A DNA stretch of 64,000 nt. Origin: an uncultured Clostridium sp. (GTDB lineage: Bacteria > Bacillota > Clostridia > TANB77 > CAG-508). Both the position numbers and the translations under genes were made by a program. Below, one piece after another: positions 18,099-26,412 of the stretch. The notes under the pieces were generated by a model, which saw nothing but the letters and a program-made list of their open reading frames with translations, was not told the DNA's origin and did not search any database. How positions within the stretch are numbered: position 1 is the first letter of the stretch; every line of letters starts with the position of its first letter. Location of the stretch: contig CANBHY010000006.1 in assembly GCA_947368535.1 (NCBI GenBank), forward strand, positions 62,001 to 126,000. The letters are read 5' to 3'.

Positions 18099-18464
18099 GT
18101 GGATTATATTTTTGATAATGAAAGACCAATTTATATTCAATTAGTTGAAAAACTTAGACTAGAGATAGTTTCTGGAAAACTAAAACAAGGAGAAAGATTA
18201 CCTTCAGTAAGAGAGCTAGCACTTATTGTAAGAGTTAATCCTAATACTATGCAAAAGGCATTAGTAGAACTTGAAAATGAAGGATTAGTTTATACAGAAA
18301 GAACAAACGGAAAATTTGTTACAACAGATATTAAATTAATTGAAAAAGTAAAAAAAGAATTGGCAAAAGAAAAGATAACTAAATATTTGAATGATATGAA
18401 AAACATAGGTATAAGCTACGATGATGCTGTTACATACTTGCAAGAATTAGGAGGAGATGAGTAA
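18099..18464 (+). CDS. GntR family regulator, YtrA subfamily
   Basis: 121 residues, starting at GTG 18099; AGAAAGGA is 7 bases upstream and the ATG at 18091 is out of frame. The GntR winged helix (P-I-Y-I-Q-L-V-E-K-L, then S-G-K-L-K-Q-G-E-R-L-P-S-V-R-E-L-A, V-N-P-N-T-M-Q-K-A) fills residues 9-50. There is no large effector domain, only about 45 helical residues, which defines the YtrA group. These repressors control adjacent ABC transporter genes, usually in response to cell-wall-active compounds. The stop shares a base with the start of the ATPase gene. Confidence 0.92.
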   Translation: MDYIFDNERPIYIQLVEKLRLEIVSGKLKQGERLPSVRELALIVRVNPNTMQKALVELENEGLVYTERTNGKFVTTDIKLIEKVKKELAKEKITKYLNDMKNIGISYDDAVTYLQELGGDE

Positions 18465-19159
18465 TGGAATTATTAGAATGTAAACATCTATGTAAAAAAT
18501 TTGAGGATAAACAAATTTTAAATGATATCAACATTACTATTCCACGAGGAAAAATAATAGGTTTATTAGGAAAAAATGGAACAGGAAAAACTACTTTAAT
18601 AAAACTTATAAATGATTTATTAACACCTACTAGTGGAGAAGTATTAATTAATGGAGGAAAGCCAGGTATAGCTTCTAAGAAGATTATTTCATATTTACCA
18701 GAAAGAACATATCTAGATAAAGAAATGACTATAGCTGAAGTGTTTAAGTATTTTGAAGAATTTTATGATAACTTTGATATACAAAGAGCGGAGAAATTAT
18801 TAAAGGATTTAAATTTAAATATAGATACTCATATATCTAAAATGTCAAAAGGAATGCAAGAAAAATTACAATTAATTCTTGTAATGAGTAGAGATGCGGA
18901 ATTATATATTTTAGATGAACCTTTAGGAGGAGTTGATCCTGCAACAAGGGACTATATATTAGATACTATACTTTCTAATTTTAATGAAGGTGCTAGTGTA
19001 CTTATTTCTACACATTTAATATCAGATATTGAAAGAATTTTAGATGAAGTTATTTTTATAAATGAAGGAAAAATAGTGATTAATTCTTCTGCTGATGAAT
19101 TAAGAAATAAAGAAAATGCATCAATAGATGAAATTTTTAGGAGGTATTTTAAATGTTAG
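18464..19159 (+). CDS. ABC transporter ATP-binding protein (YtrB-like)
   Basis: 231 residues. Walker A G-K-N-G-T-G-K-T-T near residues 36-44, signature-like M-S-K-G-M-Q-E-K (near 126-133; the canonical L-S-G-G-Q is altered, as in YtrB-type ATPases), Walker B L-Y-I-L-D-E-P-L-G-G-V-D near 147 and the switch H near 184. It should energise the permease encoded next. TAATG start/stop overlap with the regulator and a 7-base overlap with the permease show a tightly coupled operon. Confidence 0.92.
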   Translation: MELLECKHLCKKFEDKQILNDINITIPRGKIIGLLGKNGTGKTTLIKLINDLLTPTSGEVLINGGKPGIASKKIISYLPERTYLDKEMTIAEVFKYFEEFYDNFDIQRAEKLLKDLNLNIDTHISKMSKGMQEKLQLILVMSRDAELYILDEPLGGVDPATRDYILDTILSNFNEGASVLISTHLISDIERILDEVIFINEGKIVINSSADELRNKENASIDEIFRRYFKC

Positions 19160-19944
19160 GAAAATTATTAAAATATGATTTAAAATGGGTATATAAAAAT
19201 GTTGTAGTATTATATATTTTAGCTATTGTTTTTTCTTTATTATCCAGAATTACAAAAAATGTTGAAAGTTCAGTGTTGTTTTCAGTAATTACAATAGTTC
19301 TAGTTATATCAGCAATTTTTATGGCAGTGGCAAGTTTAGTATTTTGTTTAAGAAATTTATGGTTTAGATTTTTAAAAAACTGTTATCAAGATGAGTCATA
19401 CCTTACACATACATTACCAGTAAAAAAGAAAAAAATATATGATGCTAAGGCAATTACTGCAATTGTAGCTATGTTTACAACTATTGTAGTTATTTTAATA
19501 TCTTTATTTATATGTTTTTATTCTAAGGCAAATTTAGAAAATGTCAAAGAGGCTTTAGAAATTGTAGCAACGGTGTCAGATACTACTGTAGTAAGTATTT
19601 TATGTTTAATGTTTTTTGTATTTGTAACAGAAATGATTTTTATAGTATTTATAGGGTATTCAGCAATGATTTTAGGACATAGATTTAATCAAAATAAGAT
19701 AGTTAAATCGATAGAAATAGGAGTGGGATTATATTTTATAACACAAATTATTACAGTAATATTAGTTTTGATTATGGGAGCTTTTAACCCAGATATTATG
19801 AATTTAATAAATACTGAAGAAATAGTTCCAACAAGTATTATTAAAAAGATTATGTATGCAGGAACAGGTATATATGTAGTTTATACATTATTATACTATT
19901 TTTTAGGTAAGAAAACTTTTGAAAAAGGAGTTAATGTAGACTAA
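19153..19944 (+). CDS. ABC transporter permease of the YtrA-type operon
   Basis: 263 residues, with six hydrophobic segments near residues 16-33, 39-65, 100-125, 140-170, 190-216 and 230-253. The segment D-E-S-Y-L-T-H-T-L-P-V (near residues 79-89) is frequently seen in ABC-2-like permeases of YtrB-type systems. It partners the preceding ATPase. The transported compound is unknown; exporters with YtrA regulators often respond to peptidoglycan-targeting antibiotics. Confidence 0.85.
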   Translation: MLGKLLKYDLKWVYKNVVVLYILAIVFSLLSRITKNVESSVLFSVITIVLVISAIFMAVASLVFCLRNLWFRFLKNCYQDESYLTHTLPVKKKKIYDAKAITAIVAMFTTIVVILISLFICFYSKANLENVKEALEIVATVSDTTVVSILCLMFFVFVTEMIFIVFIGYSAMILGHRFNQNKIVKSIEIGVGLYFITQIITVILVLIMGAFNPDIMNLINTEEIVPTSIIKKIMYAGTGIYVVYTLLYYFLGKKTFEKGVNVD

Positions 19945-19951
19945 AAGAAAT

Positions 19952-19981
19952 TTGACAAAAAGAGAAAAATTTTTATATAAT
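19952..19981 (+). promoter_or_regulatory. SigA promoter upstream of maf
   Basis: TTGACA (19952-19957), 18-base spacer, TATAAT (19976-19981). It begins only 8 bases after the permease stop. A strong terminator hairpin starts 20 bases after the -10, so transcripts from this promoter must pass it before reaching maf. Confidence 0.75.
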
Positions 19982-20000
19982 CGAATAGGCAAAGAAAATT

Positions 20001-20026
20001 AAAGCTCGTGTTTACGAGCTTTTTTT
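20001..20026 (+). terminator. Terminator or attenuator in front of maf
   Basis: AAAGCTCGT (20001-20009) pairs with ACGAGCTTT (20014-20022) around GTTT, followed by a T run. It ends the ABC operon, but it also lies within the first 40 bases of any transcript from the promoter at 19952. Confidence 0.85.
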
Positions 20027-20053
20027 ATAAAATATGGATAGAGGTAAAAAGAT

Positions 20054-20653
20054 ATGGAAAAAGTAAAAGTTATATTAGCATCAGGATCAAAACAAAGAAA
20101 AGACATATTTGAAATGATTGGATTAAAATATGAAGTCATTACAAGTTTAGTAGATGAAAATAGTACTAAAGAAGATCCATATGAGTATGTAGAAGAACTG
20201 TCGAAAGGAAAAGCTGAATCAGTTACTGAACAAATTAATGAAAAGGCTATAATAATATCTGCTGATACAATCGTATATTTTAATGGAAAGAAATATGAAA
20301 AACCTAAAACAAAAGAAGAAGTATTTAAAAATATGAAAGACATGTCTAATAAAGTAAATAAAATTATTACAGGAATTACAATTAAAGATTTATATAAAGA
20401 TAAAACTATTACTTTTTCTAGTTCAACAGATGTTAAATTTAGAGAATTAACAGATGAAGAAATTAATTGGTATATTGAAGGAGAAAAAAGAATTTTTAAA
20501 TGTTGTGGTTATGTACCATTAGGAAAAGCGGCAATCTTTTTAGATAGTGTAAATGGAGACTATAATACAATGTTTGGAATTTCTCCAAGTCTAGTATTTT
20601 CTAAACTAAAAGAATTAGGATATTCTATATCAAATTTTGAATTTGTAGAATAG
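20054..20653 (+). CDS. maf: Maf family nucleotide pyrophosphatase
   Basis: 199 residues, normal length. The N-terminal L-A-S-G-S-K-Q-R-K-D-I (residues 8-18) is the Maf phosphate-binding signature; S-A-D-T-I-V (near 75-80) and G-D-Y-N-T-M-F-G-I-S-P (near 170-180) are also typical. Maf proteins hydrolyse non-canonical NTPs, such as methylated or dTTP/UTP-type substrates, to monophosphates and have been linked to septum inhibition. GAGGT precedes the ATG. First gene of a three-gene operon. Confidence 0.9.
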   Translation: MEKVKVILASGSKQRKDIFEMIGLKYEVITSLVDENSTKEDPYEYVEELSKGKAESVTEQINEKAIIISADTIVYFNGKKYEKPKTKEEVFKNMKDMSNKVNKIITGITIKDLYKDKTITFSSSTDVKFRELTDEEINWYIEGEKRIFKCCGYVPLGKAAIFLDSVNGDYNTMFGISPSLVFSKLKELGYSISNFEFVE

Positions 20654-20662
20654 GAGAAATAA

Positions 20663-21223
20663 ATGGAAATTACAGTTATATATATTATTTCACAAATAAT
20701 TACAGTAGCATATTTTGGAGTATTAACACTTAGTTATTTACTACAAAATAGATTAAAAATACTTGTTACAAACTTTATAGCTCATGTAGGGCAAACTATT
20801 TCTATGGCAATGCTTAATGGTTATACTGGTGCGGCTATGTCACTTATTATGACTATAAGGGATTTAGTACTTTTAGTGCAAGAGAATAGAAAAATTAAAG
20901 GCAGAAAAGTAAGTGAAAAATTTGATTTAATAGTTCTTGTTGTAACAGTTATAGTTGTTATATTTTTAACTGTATTTACATACAATGGATTTTTAAGTTT
21001 AATGTCTGTTATTGCAACTTTAATTACTACAGTTTCTTTATGGCAGAAAAATGTTAAAACGTATAAAATATTAGGTATTATAGCGAATATACTATGGTTA
21101 ATTTATAACACCTTTATAATGTCAATTATGGGGGTTGTATTAGAATCAATATTGTTAATAGCTTCAATAATAGGTTATATAAAGGATTCTAAGAATGAAA
21201 AGAATATAAGTGAGGTAGAATAA
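20663..21223 (+). CDS. YgjV-family inner membrane protein
   Basis: 186 residues, with six or seven hydrophobic segments spread over the length. The block N-R-L-K-I-L-V-T-N-F...A-M-L-N-G-Y-T-G-A-A-M-S (residues about 28-57), then R-D-L-V-L-L, corresponds to the YgjV pattern (short helices with an asparagine/glycine-rich turn). No biochemical role is established for the family. Gap to maf is 9 bases, and the next gene begins right after its stop, so the three genes are co-expressed. Confidence 0.7.
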   Translation: MEITVIYIISQIITVAYFGVLTLSYLLQNRLKILVTNFIAHVGQTISMAMLNGYTGAAMSLIMTIRDLVLLVQENRKIKGRKVSEKFDLIVLVVTVIVVIFLTVFTYNGFLSLMSVIATLITTVSLWQKNVKTYKILGIIANILWLIYNTFIMSIMGVVLESILLIASIIGYIKDSKNEKNISEVE

Positions 21224-21796
21224 ATGCAATCAAGAAGTAATGATGGACCTATAAAATACGAAGATAGAATAAGAACAATATCACATAGGAAATTTAAAAA
21301 GTATGTTTTAAAATTATCAAAAGAGATAAAGAAATACACAGACGAAAATAATATAAGAATAGATTATGTGGTTCCAATCTTGAGAAGTGGTGCTGTTCCA
21401 GCTGTGTATATTGCAAATGAATTGAATTTAATTAAATTTGCACCTATACAAGTAAAGAAAATTAAGACTGATGGAGTATATGACCATATTATATTATTGA
21501 ATTCATTAAAGGATTTGGATAAAGAAAGAGAATTAAATTTATTAGTAGTTGAAGGAACTTATAGTTCTGGAGAAACTATGAATAAAGCCTTATACGAGAT
21601 AAAGCAAACATTGCCTAAAGCTAATATTTTATTGGCTTGTGTTTGTGTAAGAGGTGAAGAAAATTTGCCTAAAGATGTTAAAAAGAGTTTTTATGGTTTT
21701 GATTTACCAAGAGAAAAATTATTTGTTTATCCTTGGGAATTAAAAGAACAAAAAGAAACACATCCAGATCAGAAAATGGAGAATATATTTTATTAA
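21224..21796 (+). CDS. Phosphoribosyltransferase-like protein
   Basis: 190 residues. A type I PRTase fold is suggested by V-V-P-I-L-R-S-G-A-V-P-A (residues about 45-56) and L-L-V-V-E-G-T-Y-S-S-G-E-T-M (near 105-118), which corresponds to the PRPP loop, though the usual D-D/E-D pair is replaced by E-G. The acceptor base or other substrate cannot be predicted and the altered loop could mean a non-catalytic or different role. It starts one base after the YgjV stop. Confidence 0.65.
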   Translation: MQSRSNDGPIKYEDRIRTISHRKFKKYVLKLSKEIKKYTDENNIRIDYVVPILRSGAVPAVYIANELNLIKFAPIQVKKIKTDGVYDHIILLNSLKDLDKERELNLLVVEGTYSSGETMNKALYEIKQTLPKANILLACVCVRGEENLPKDVKKSFYGFDLPREKLFVYPWELKEQKETHPDQKMENIFY

Positions 21797-21824
21797 AAGC
21801 AAATATAGAATATTTGCTTTTTTT
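21795..21824 (+). terminator. Terminator of the maf operon
   Basis: AAAAGCAAATA (21795-21805) pairs with TATTTGCTTTT (21811-21821), followed by further T residues. The stem begins inside the stop codon. Confidence 0.88.
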
Positions 21825-21862
21825 ATTGTATAATATATAAAAAATATAGGAGAAATGTTAAT

Positions 21863-22891
21863 TTGAACAATAAAGAATTATTACAATATATTACTAAAGA
21901 AATAGATAGAAATCATGATGTAGATGTAAACTATACTTTAAAAGGAAAATCTTATTTAGTAAAATTTATGTCAGCTAATATATTTAGAAAAATTAATATG
22001 CCTTGTGTAATGGTAATTCCTTATGAAAATTGTTCAGACATGTTGGTTCTAGAATCAAATAATTTAGAAAGTAATGATTTAGAAAAATCTTTAGGACAAG
22101 CTAATGAAACAGCTTTTGAGCTTATAAAATTAACAGACTATAAACCAGCACCAATATTAGTTCCCATAATACCTTCTGAAATGGATTTACCATATTTTCA
22201 ACAATTATCTAAAGAGTCTTTTGCATTATCGAAAGATGATAAAAATTATAGAATAGATGAACAAATAGTGGCAATGATAGAACAAGCGAAAAAGTTTGTT
22301 AAAATGGAGAATGGAACAAAATTACAAAATAAAATATTTTTAAATGGATATTCATCTTCAGGAGTATTTGCTCAAAGATTTGCATTATTACATCCAGAAT
22401 TAATAGATACAGCTTGTATAGGAGGTGCTAGTGGTAGTATACCATTACCTTCAAAAAATATAGGCTATCCAATAGGAATACAAGATTATGAAGAATTGTT
22501 TGATAAATCATTTGATATGGAAGAGTATTCAAAAATAAAATTTAGATATTATGTTGCAGGACTAGAAACATCAGATAAAGCAAAAGATAGATTTGACGAA
22601 AATGGAATTCCTGTATCAGAACATGATATGAGCTATTTTGAAAGAAGCGTTCCGCTAGATGTTGGTATTAAGCAAAGAAGCGTTTTAGGAATGGAACTAT
22701 TTGAAAGAGCGGAAAAAACGGTAAAGCTTTTAAAGAATAGTGGATTAAATATAGAACATACTATTATTCCAGGTAGAGAACATAGTAATAAAAATGGTTT
22801 AGGTTTAACAAGTTTGGGAGATGCATTTGTTGATACTACATATAAAAATTCAATAAATACTAAGGAAAAGGAAGTACCTGATGCTAGATAA
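21863..22891 (+). CDS. Alpha/beta hydrolase-like protein of unknown substrate
   Basis: 342 residues from a TTG at 21863, with AGGAG ten bases upstream; the ATG at 21855 opens only four codons. The central G-Y-S-S-S-G-V-F-A-Q-R-F-A (residues about 155-167) is a nucleophile elbow (G-x-S-x-G), preceded by a plausible oxyanion strand and followed by A-C-I-G-G-A-S-G. A late H in P-G-R-E-H-S-N-K (near 310) could complete the triad. No signal peptide is seen. I do not recognise a named family. The thioesterase gene starts 20 bases downstream. Confidence 0.65.
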   Translation: MNNKELLQYITKEIDRNHDVDVNYTLKGKSYLVKFMSANIFRKINMPCVMVIPYENCSDMLVLESNNLESNDLEKSLGQANETAFELIKLTDYKPAPILVPIIPSEMDLPYFQQLSKESFALSKDDKNYRIDEQIVAMIEQAKKFVKMENGTKLQNKIFLNGYSSSGVFAQRFALLHPELIDTACIGGASGSIPLPSKNIGYPIGIQDYEELFDKSFDMEEYSKIKFRYYVAGLETSDKAKDRFDENGIPVSEHDMSYFERSVPLDVGIKQRSVLGMELFERAEKTVKLLKNSGLNIEHTIIPGREHSNKNGLGLTSLGDAFVDTTYKNSINTKEKEVPDAR

Positions 22892-22911
22892 TTATATAAA
22901 GGAGAAAGAAG

Positions 22912-23331
22912 ATGGAATTTGTTTTTGAAAGAAAAATTAATTATTATGAAACTGATAGAATGGGAATTGTGCACCATTCTAATTATATAAGATTTTTAGA
23001 AGAGACTAGATGTGAATGGATGAGAGTATTAGGAATGCCATTTGAAGTATTAGAAGAAAATGGTTTGACTATCCCAGTTTTAGGTGTTAATTGCGAATAC
23101 AAGCACCATGTAACATTTGGTGATACAATATGCATAAAACCATATATAAAAGAGTATTCTGGTGTTAGAATGACAGTTGGTTATGAAGTAACTCAAAAAA
23201 GCACTGGAGAGATAGTTTTAATTGGAGAAACAAAACATTGTTTTACTGATAAAAATTTGAAACCAGTTAGTTTGAAAAAGTATAAAAAAGATTTTCATGA
23301 TAAATTTGAAAAACTATTAGAAGACAGATAG
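22912..23331 (+). CDS. YbgC-like acyl-CoA thioesterase (hotdog fold)
   Basis: 139 residues. The 4-hydroxybenzoyl-CoA thioesterase active site Y-Y-E-T-D-R-M-G-I-V-H-H-S-N-Y (residues 11-25) is clear, with the catalytic acid at D15 and conserved H-H. Members hydrolyse short or medium acyl-CoA or acyl-ACP esters. Its location next to the fatty acid cluster fits a housekeeping role in acyl-thioester turnover. Two hairpins follow before the next gene. Confidence 0.88.
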   Translation: MEFVFERKINYYETDRMGIVHHSNYIRFLEETRCEWMRVLGMPFEVLEENGLTIPVLGVNCEYKHHVTFGDTICIKPYIKEYSGVRMTVGYEVTQKSTGEIVLIGETKHCFTDKNLKPVSLKKYKKDFHDKFEKLLEDR

Positions 23332-23349
23332 AAATATTTGTCTTTTTTT
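23321..23349 (+). terminator. Weak terminator overlapping the thioesterase stop
   Basis: AAGACA (23321-23326) and TGTCTT (23339-23344) pair, followed by TTTTTT. The stem is only 6 bp. Confidence 0.5.
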
Positions 23350-23383
23350 ATATATTTTTAACATAAATAATGTAAAAAATCAG

Positions 23384-23420
23384 AGGTAATCTAGTTATAT
23401 ATACTAGATTATCTTATTTA
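23384..23420 (+). terminator. 12-bp hairpin, likely terminator
   Basis: AGGTAATCTAGT (23384-23395) pairs with ACTAGATTATCT (23403-23414), the inner nine pairs being perfect, followed by an AT-rich stretch TATTTATT. It directly precedes the operator at 23421. The T run is not perfect, so a protein-binding site is an alternative. Confidence 0.55.
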
Positions 23421-23442
23421 TTGAACTGACTAATCAGTTCAA
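23421..23442 (+). promoter_or_regulatory. Perfect palindromic operator before the FabK-like gene
   Basis: TTGAACTGA (23421-23429), four bases CTAA, TCAGTTCAA (23434-23442): a perfect 9-bp inverted repeat. Its shape resembles the TGAATGA-N4-TCATTCA sites of Bacillus FadR (TetR family), although the half-site differs. The same ACTGA-N4-TCAGT core recurs before the acyl-ligase gene at 24694. TTGAAC could also act as a -35 for a promoter with -10 near 23444-23449 (CGTATT, poor). Confidence 0.75.
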
Positions 23443-23500
23443 CCGTATTAGCAGTGTTTTGTGATATAAATAGTAAAAATTGGAAAGGAGTAAATAGATT

Positions 23501-24556
23501 ATGAAAGGAATAAAATTAGGAGATAAAGAATCCAAATATCCTATAATTCAAGGAGGAATGGGAGTTGGAGTGTCATTGCATAAATTGGCAGGAAATGTAA
23601 GTAAAGAAGGTGGTATTGGAGTTATATCTACAGCTGATATAGGATACCAAGAGGAAGATTTTAATACTAATCCATTAAAGGCAAATTTAAGAGCAATAGG
23701 AACCGAAATAAAAAAGGCAAGAGAAATAGCAGGGGAAGATAAAATTTTAGCTGTTAATGTAATGGTTGCTCTAAAAAATTATGCTGATATAGTAAAAGAA
23801 TGTGTAAAACAAAAAATAGATTTAATTATTTCAGGTGCTGGTATTCCAAAAGATTTGCCAGAATATATAAAAGGTTCTAAAACAAAAATTGCACCAATAG
23901 TTTCATCTTTAAGATGTTGCAAATTAATAGTAAAACATTGGATTACAAAATATAACTATGCACCAGATATGATTGTAATTGAAGGAACTGAAGCTGGTGG
24001 ACATTTAGGATTTAAACCAGAAGAATTAGAAGAAGGAAATAAATCCAAATTAGAAGATATAACAAAAGATGTAGTTAACTATATAAAAGAAGTTGAAAAA
24101 GATACAGGAAAAGAGATACCAGTTATTTCTGCTGGAGGTATCTGGGACAAAAATGATATAGAGAAGTTTTTAAGTTTAGGAGCATCAGGTGTTCAAATGG
24201 CAACTAGATTTGTTGCAACTGATGAATGTGACGCTTCAGAAGAATTTAAAAAAGCTTATGTAGAAGCTAGCAAAGAAAATATAAAAATAATTAAAAGCCC
24301 AGTTGGTATGCCAGGAAGGGCTTTATACAATAAATTTATAAAGAAAGTAGAAAATGAAAAAAGTAAGGTTACAAAATGTTATGGATGTATAAAAACATGT
24401 GATGTTGCAACTACACCATATTGTATAACAAAAGCATTAATTAATGCAGTCAAAGGAAATTTAGATGAAGGATTAATTTTTGTTGGTAGCAATGTTCATA
24501 AAATAGAAAAAATTGTTCCAGTGCATGATTTAATGCAAGAGCTAGTAGGAGTTTAA
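23501..24556 (+). CDS. FMN-dependent FabK/nitronate monooxygenase-family protein
   Basis: 351 residues. The TIM-barrel FMN pattern is complete: I-I-Q-G-G-M-G-V-G (residues 14-22), G-G-I-G-V-I-S-T-A (near 36), E-G-T-E-A-G-G-H-L-G (near 164-173), I-S-A-G-G-I-W (near 208-214) and G-A-S-G-V-Q-M-A-T-R-F (near 227-237). A C-terminal cysteine set (C-Y-G-C-I-K-T-C, near residues 288-295) is unlike plain FabK and suggests a metal centre or a subfamily. Either 2-nitropropane dioxygenase-like or an enoyl-ACP reductase is possible; the separate fabI downstream argues against it being the only enoyl reductase. Controlled by the palindrome at 23421. Confidence 0.8.
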   Translation: MKGIKLGDKESKYPIIQGGMGVGVSLHKLAGNVSKEGGIGVISTADIGYQEEDFNTNPLKANLRAIGTEIKKAREIAGEDKILAVNVMVALKNYADIVKECVKQKIDLIISGAGIPKDLPEYIKGSKTKIAPIVSSLRCCKLIVKHWITKYNYAPDMIVIEGTEAGGHLGFKPEELEEGNKSKLEDITKDVVNYIKEVEKDTGKEIPVISAGGIWDKNDIEKFLSLGASGVQMATRFVATDECDASEEFKKAYVEASKENIKIIKSPVGMPGRALYNKFIKKVENEKSKVTKCYGCIKTCDVATTPYCITKALINAVKGNLDEGLIFVGSNVHKIEKIVPVHDLMQELVGV

Positions 24557-24575
24557 GAGATATATGATTTTTTGT

Positions 24576-24589
24576 ACTGACCTTTCAGT
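24576..24589 (+). promoter_or_regulatory. Second ACTGA-N4-TCAGT operator
   Basis: ACTGA (24576-24580), CCTT, TCAGT (24585-24589): the same half-sites and spacing as the palindrome at 23421-23442, but without the outer TTGA arms. It lies between the FabK-like gene and the acyl-ligase gene. A TATAAA (24616-24621) downstream is a candidate -10, without a good -35. Confidence 0.65.
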
Positions 24590-24693
24590 CTAAAGACTTG
24601 AGAATAAAAATATGGTATAAAATTAAGAGCAAAAGTTAGTATTTTATTGCTTAATATTATTATGTATATACAATAGAGAAAGTGAGATTAAAT

Positions 24694-26412
24694 ATGAGCG
24701 AAAGATTATATGAAACAATAGAAATAGACAATATAAAAGATATGCTTAATAAAACTAACAATTTATATTGTAATAAACCAGCTTATAAAATAAAAGATTC
24801 AAATGGAAATTATACAATTTTTTCTCATAAAGAAGTGAGAGAAATGGTAGATGCACTAGGAACAGCTTTAATTGATATGGGACTTAAAGATAAAAGAATA
24901 GCTGTTATAGGAGAAAATAGATATGAATGGGAAATAGCTTATTTATCAATTGTATGTGGTACAGGAATTGTAGTTCCACTTGATAAATCTTTACCAGAAA
25001 ATGAGTTAGAGTCTTTAATTGAGAGATCAGAAGTTGAAGCTATATTTTATTCAAAAAAATATGAAGAAGTGTTAACTAAAATAAAGTATAGTGAAAACAA
25101 TAAATTGAAGCATTTAATTACAATGGATAGCAAACAACATTCAGAAGGTATATATTCTCAAAGTGAATTAATTTCTAAAGGGAAAAATTTAATAGCCCAA
25201 GGAAATAAAGAATTTTTAAATGCAAAAATAGATAGTGAGAAAATGAGTATTATGCTTTTTACATCTGGAACAACTTCAAGTTCAAAAGTAGTAGCACTTT
25301 CGCATAAAAATATATGTTCAAATTTAATGGATATAGGAAGTATATTAGATGTTAGTTCAGACGATATTTTCCTTTCTATATTACCAATACATCATGTTTT
25401 CGAATGTACTGTTGGTTTTTTATTTTCTTTGTATAAAGGAGCTCAAACTGTATTCTGTGATGGATTAAGACATGTTGTAGATAATTTAAAAGAATATAAT
25501 GTTTCAATAATGGCTTGTGTTCCTGGTATTTATGAACGAATATTTGGAATGATTAGAAAACAAGTAGAAAAACAAGGAAAACTAGAATATGTTTTACAAA
25601 AAGAAGAAGAATTAAGAAATTCTACAATGGAAGAAAGAAAAAAAGCTTTCAAAGAAATACATGATTTAATTGGTGGAAATGTAAAATTATTTATTAGTGG
25701 AGCAGCAGCATTAGATCCAGTAATCGAAGAAAAATACAGATTATTAGGAATAAATTTAGTTCAAGGTTATGGTTTAACGGAAACATCTCCAGTTGTTGCA
25801 GTAGGAACAAAAAAATATCATAAGATTGGTTCTATTGGAAAGGCTGTTCCTAGTGATGAAGTAAAAATTGTTGATGTAAACAAAGAGGGAATTGGAGAAT
25901 TAGTAGTTAAAGGACCTAATGTGGCTTTAGGTTATTATGAAGATGAAAATGCTACTAAAGAAGCTTTTGATGGCGAATGGTTCTATACAGGAGATTTAGC
26001 TAAGATAGATGATGAAGGATATATATTTATTTGTGGACGTAAGAAAAGTGTTATAGTTCTTAAAAATGGAAAAAATATTTTTCCAGAAGAAATGGAGAAT
26101 TTAGTAAACAAAATTGAAGGAGTAAAAGAATCATTTATTTTTGGAAAACAATTATCAGATGATAAAGAAAATATAAAAATAAATGTAGAAGTTGTTTTTG
26201 ATAGAGAAATTGTGAAAGATGTGTATAAAGTAGAAACAGAAGAGGAAATCTATAAAGCACTTTTAGAAAAAATTAAAGAAGTAAATGCGCAAATGCCAAA
26301 GTATAAAGCAATTAGAGGAATGATTATAACAGAAGAACCTTTAATAAAAACAACAACAAATAAAATAAAAAGGCAGGCCAATTTAGATGCAATTAACAAA
26401 CTTGAAAACTAA
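24694..26412 (+). CDS. AMP-forming long-chain acyl-CoA/acyl-ACP ligase
   Basis: 572 residues from the ATG at 24694; the in-frame GTG at 24682 forms part of the ribosome site. It activates a fatty acid with ATP to acyl-AMP and passes it to CoA or ACP. The adenylation motifs are present: F-T-S-G-T-T-S-S-S-K-V-V (near residues 187-198), G-Y-G-L-T-E-T-S-P (near 355-363), T-G-D-L-A (near 432), G-R-K-K-S-V (near 448) and a C-terminal lysine in T-T-N-K-I-K-R (near 560). Position at the head of the synthesis cluster suggests recycling of exogenous or released fatty acids. birA overlaps its 3' end by 26 bases. Confidence 0.9.
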   Translation: MSERLYETIEIDNIKDMLNKTNNLYCNKPAYKIKDSNGNYTIFSHKEVREMVDALGTALIDMGLKDKRIAVIGENRYEWEIAYLSIVCGTGIVVPLDKSLPENELESLIERSEVEAIFYSKKYEEVLTKIKYSENNKLKHLITMDSKQHSEGIYSQSELISKGKNLIAQGNKEFLNAKIDSEKMSIMLFTSGTTSSSKVVALSHKNICSNLMDIGSILDVSSDDIFLSILPIHHVFECTVGFLFSLYKGAQTVFCDGLRHVVDNLKEYNVSIMACVPGIYERIFGMIRKQVEKQGKLEYVLQKEEELRNSTMEERKKAFKEIHDLIGGNVKLFISGAAALDPVIEEKYRLLGINLVQGYGLTETSPVVAVGTKKYHKIGSIGKAVPSDEVKIVDVNKEGIGELVVKGPNVALGYYEDENATKEAFDGEWFYTGDLAKIDDEGYIFICGRKKSVIVLKNGKNIFPEEMENLVNKIEGVKESFIFGKQLSDDKENIKINVEVVFDREIVKDVYKVETEEEIYKALLEKIKEVNAQMPKYKAIRGMIITEEPLIKTTTNKIKRQANLDAINKLEN

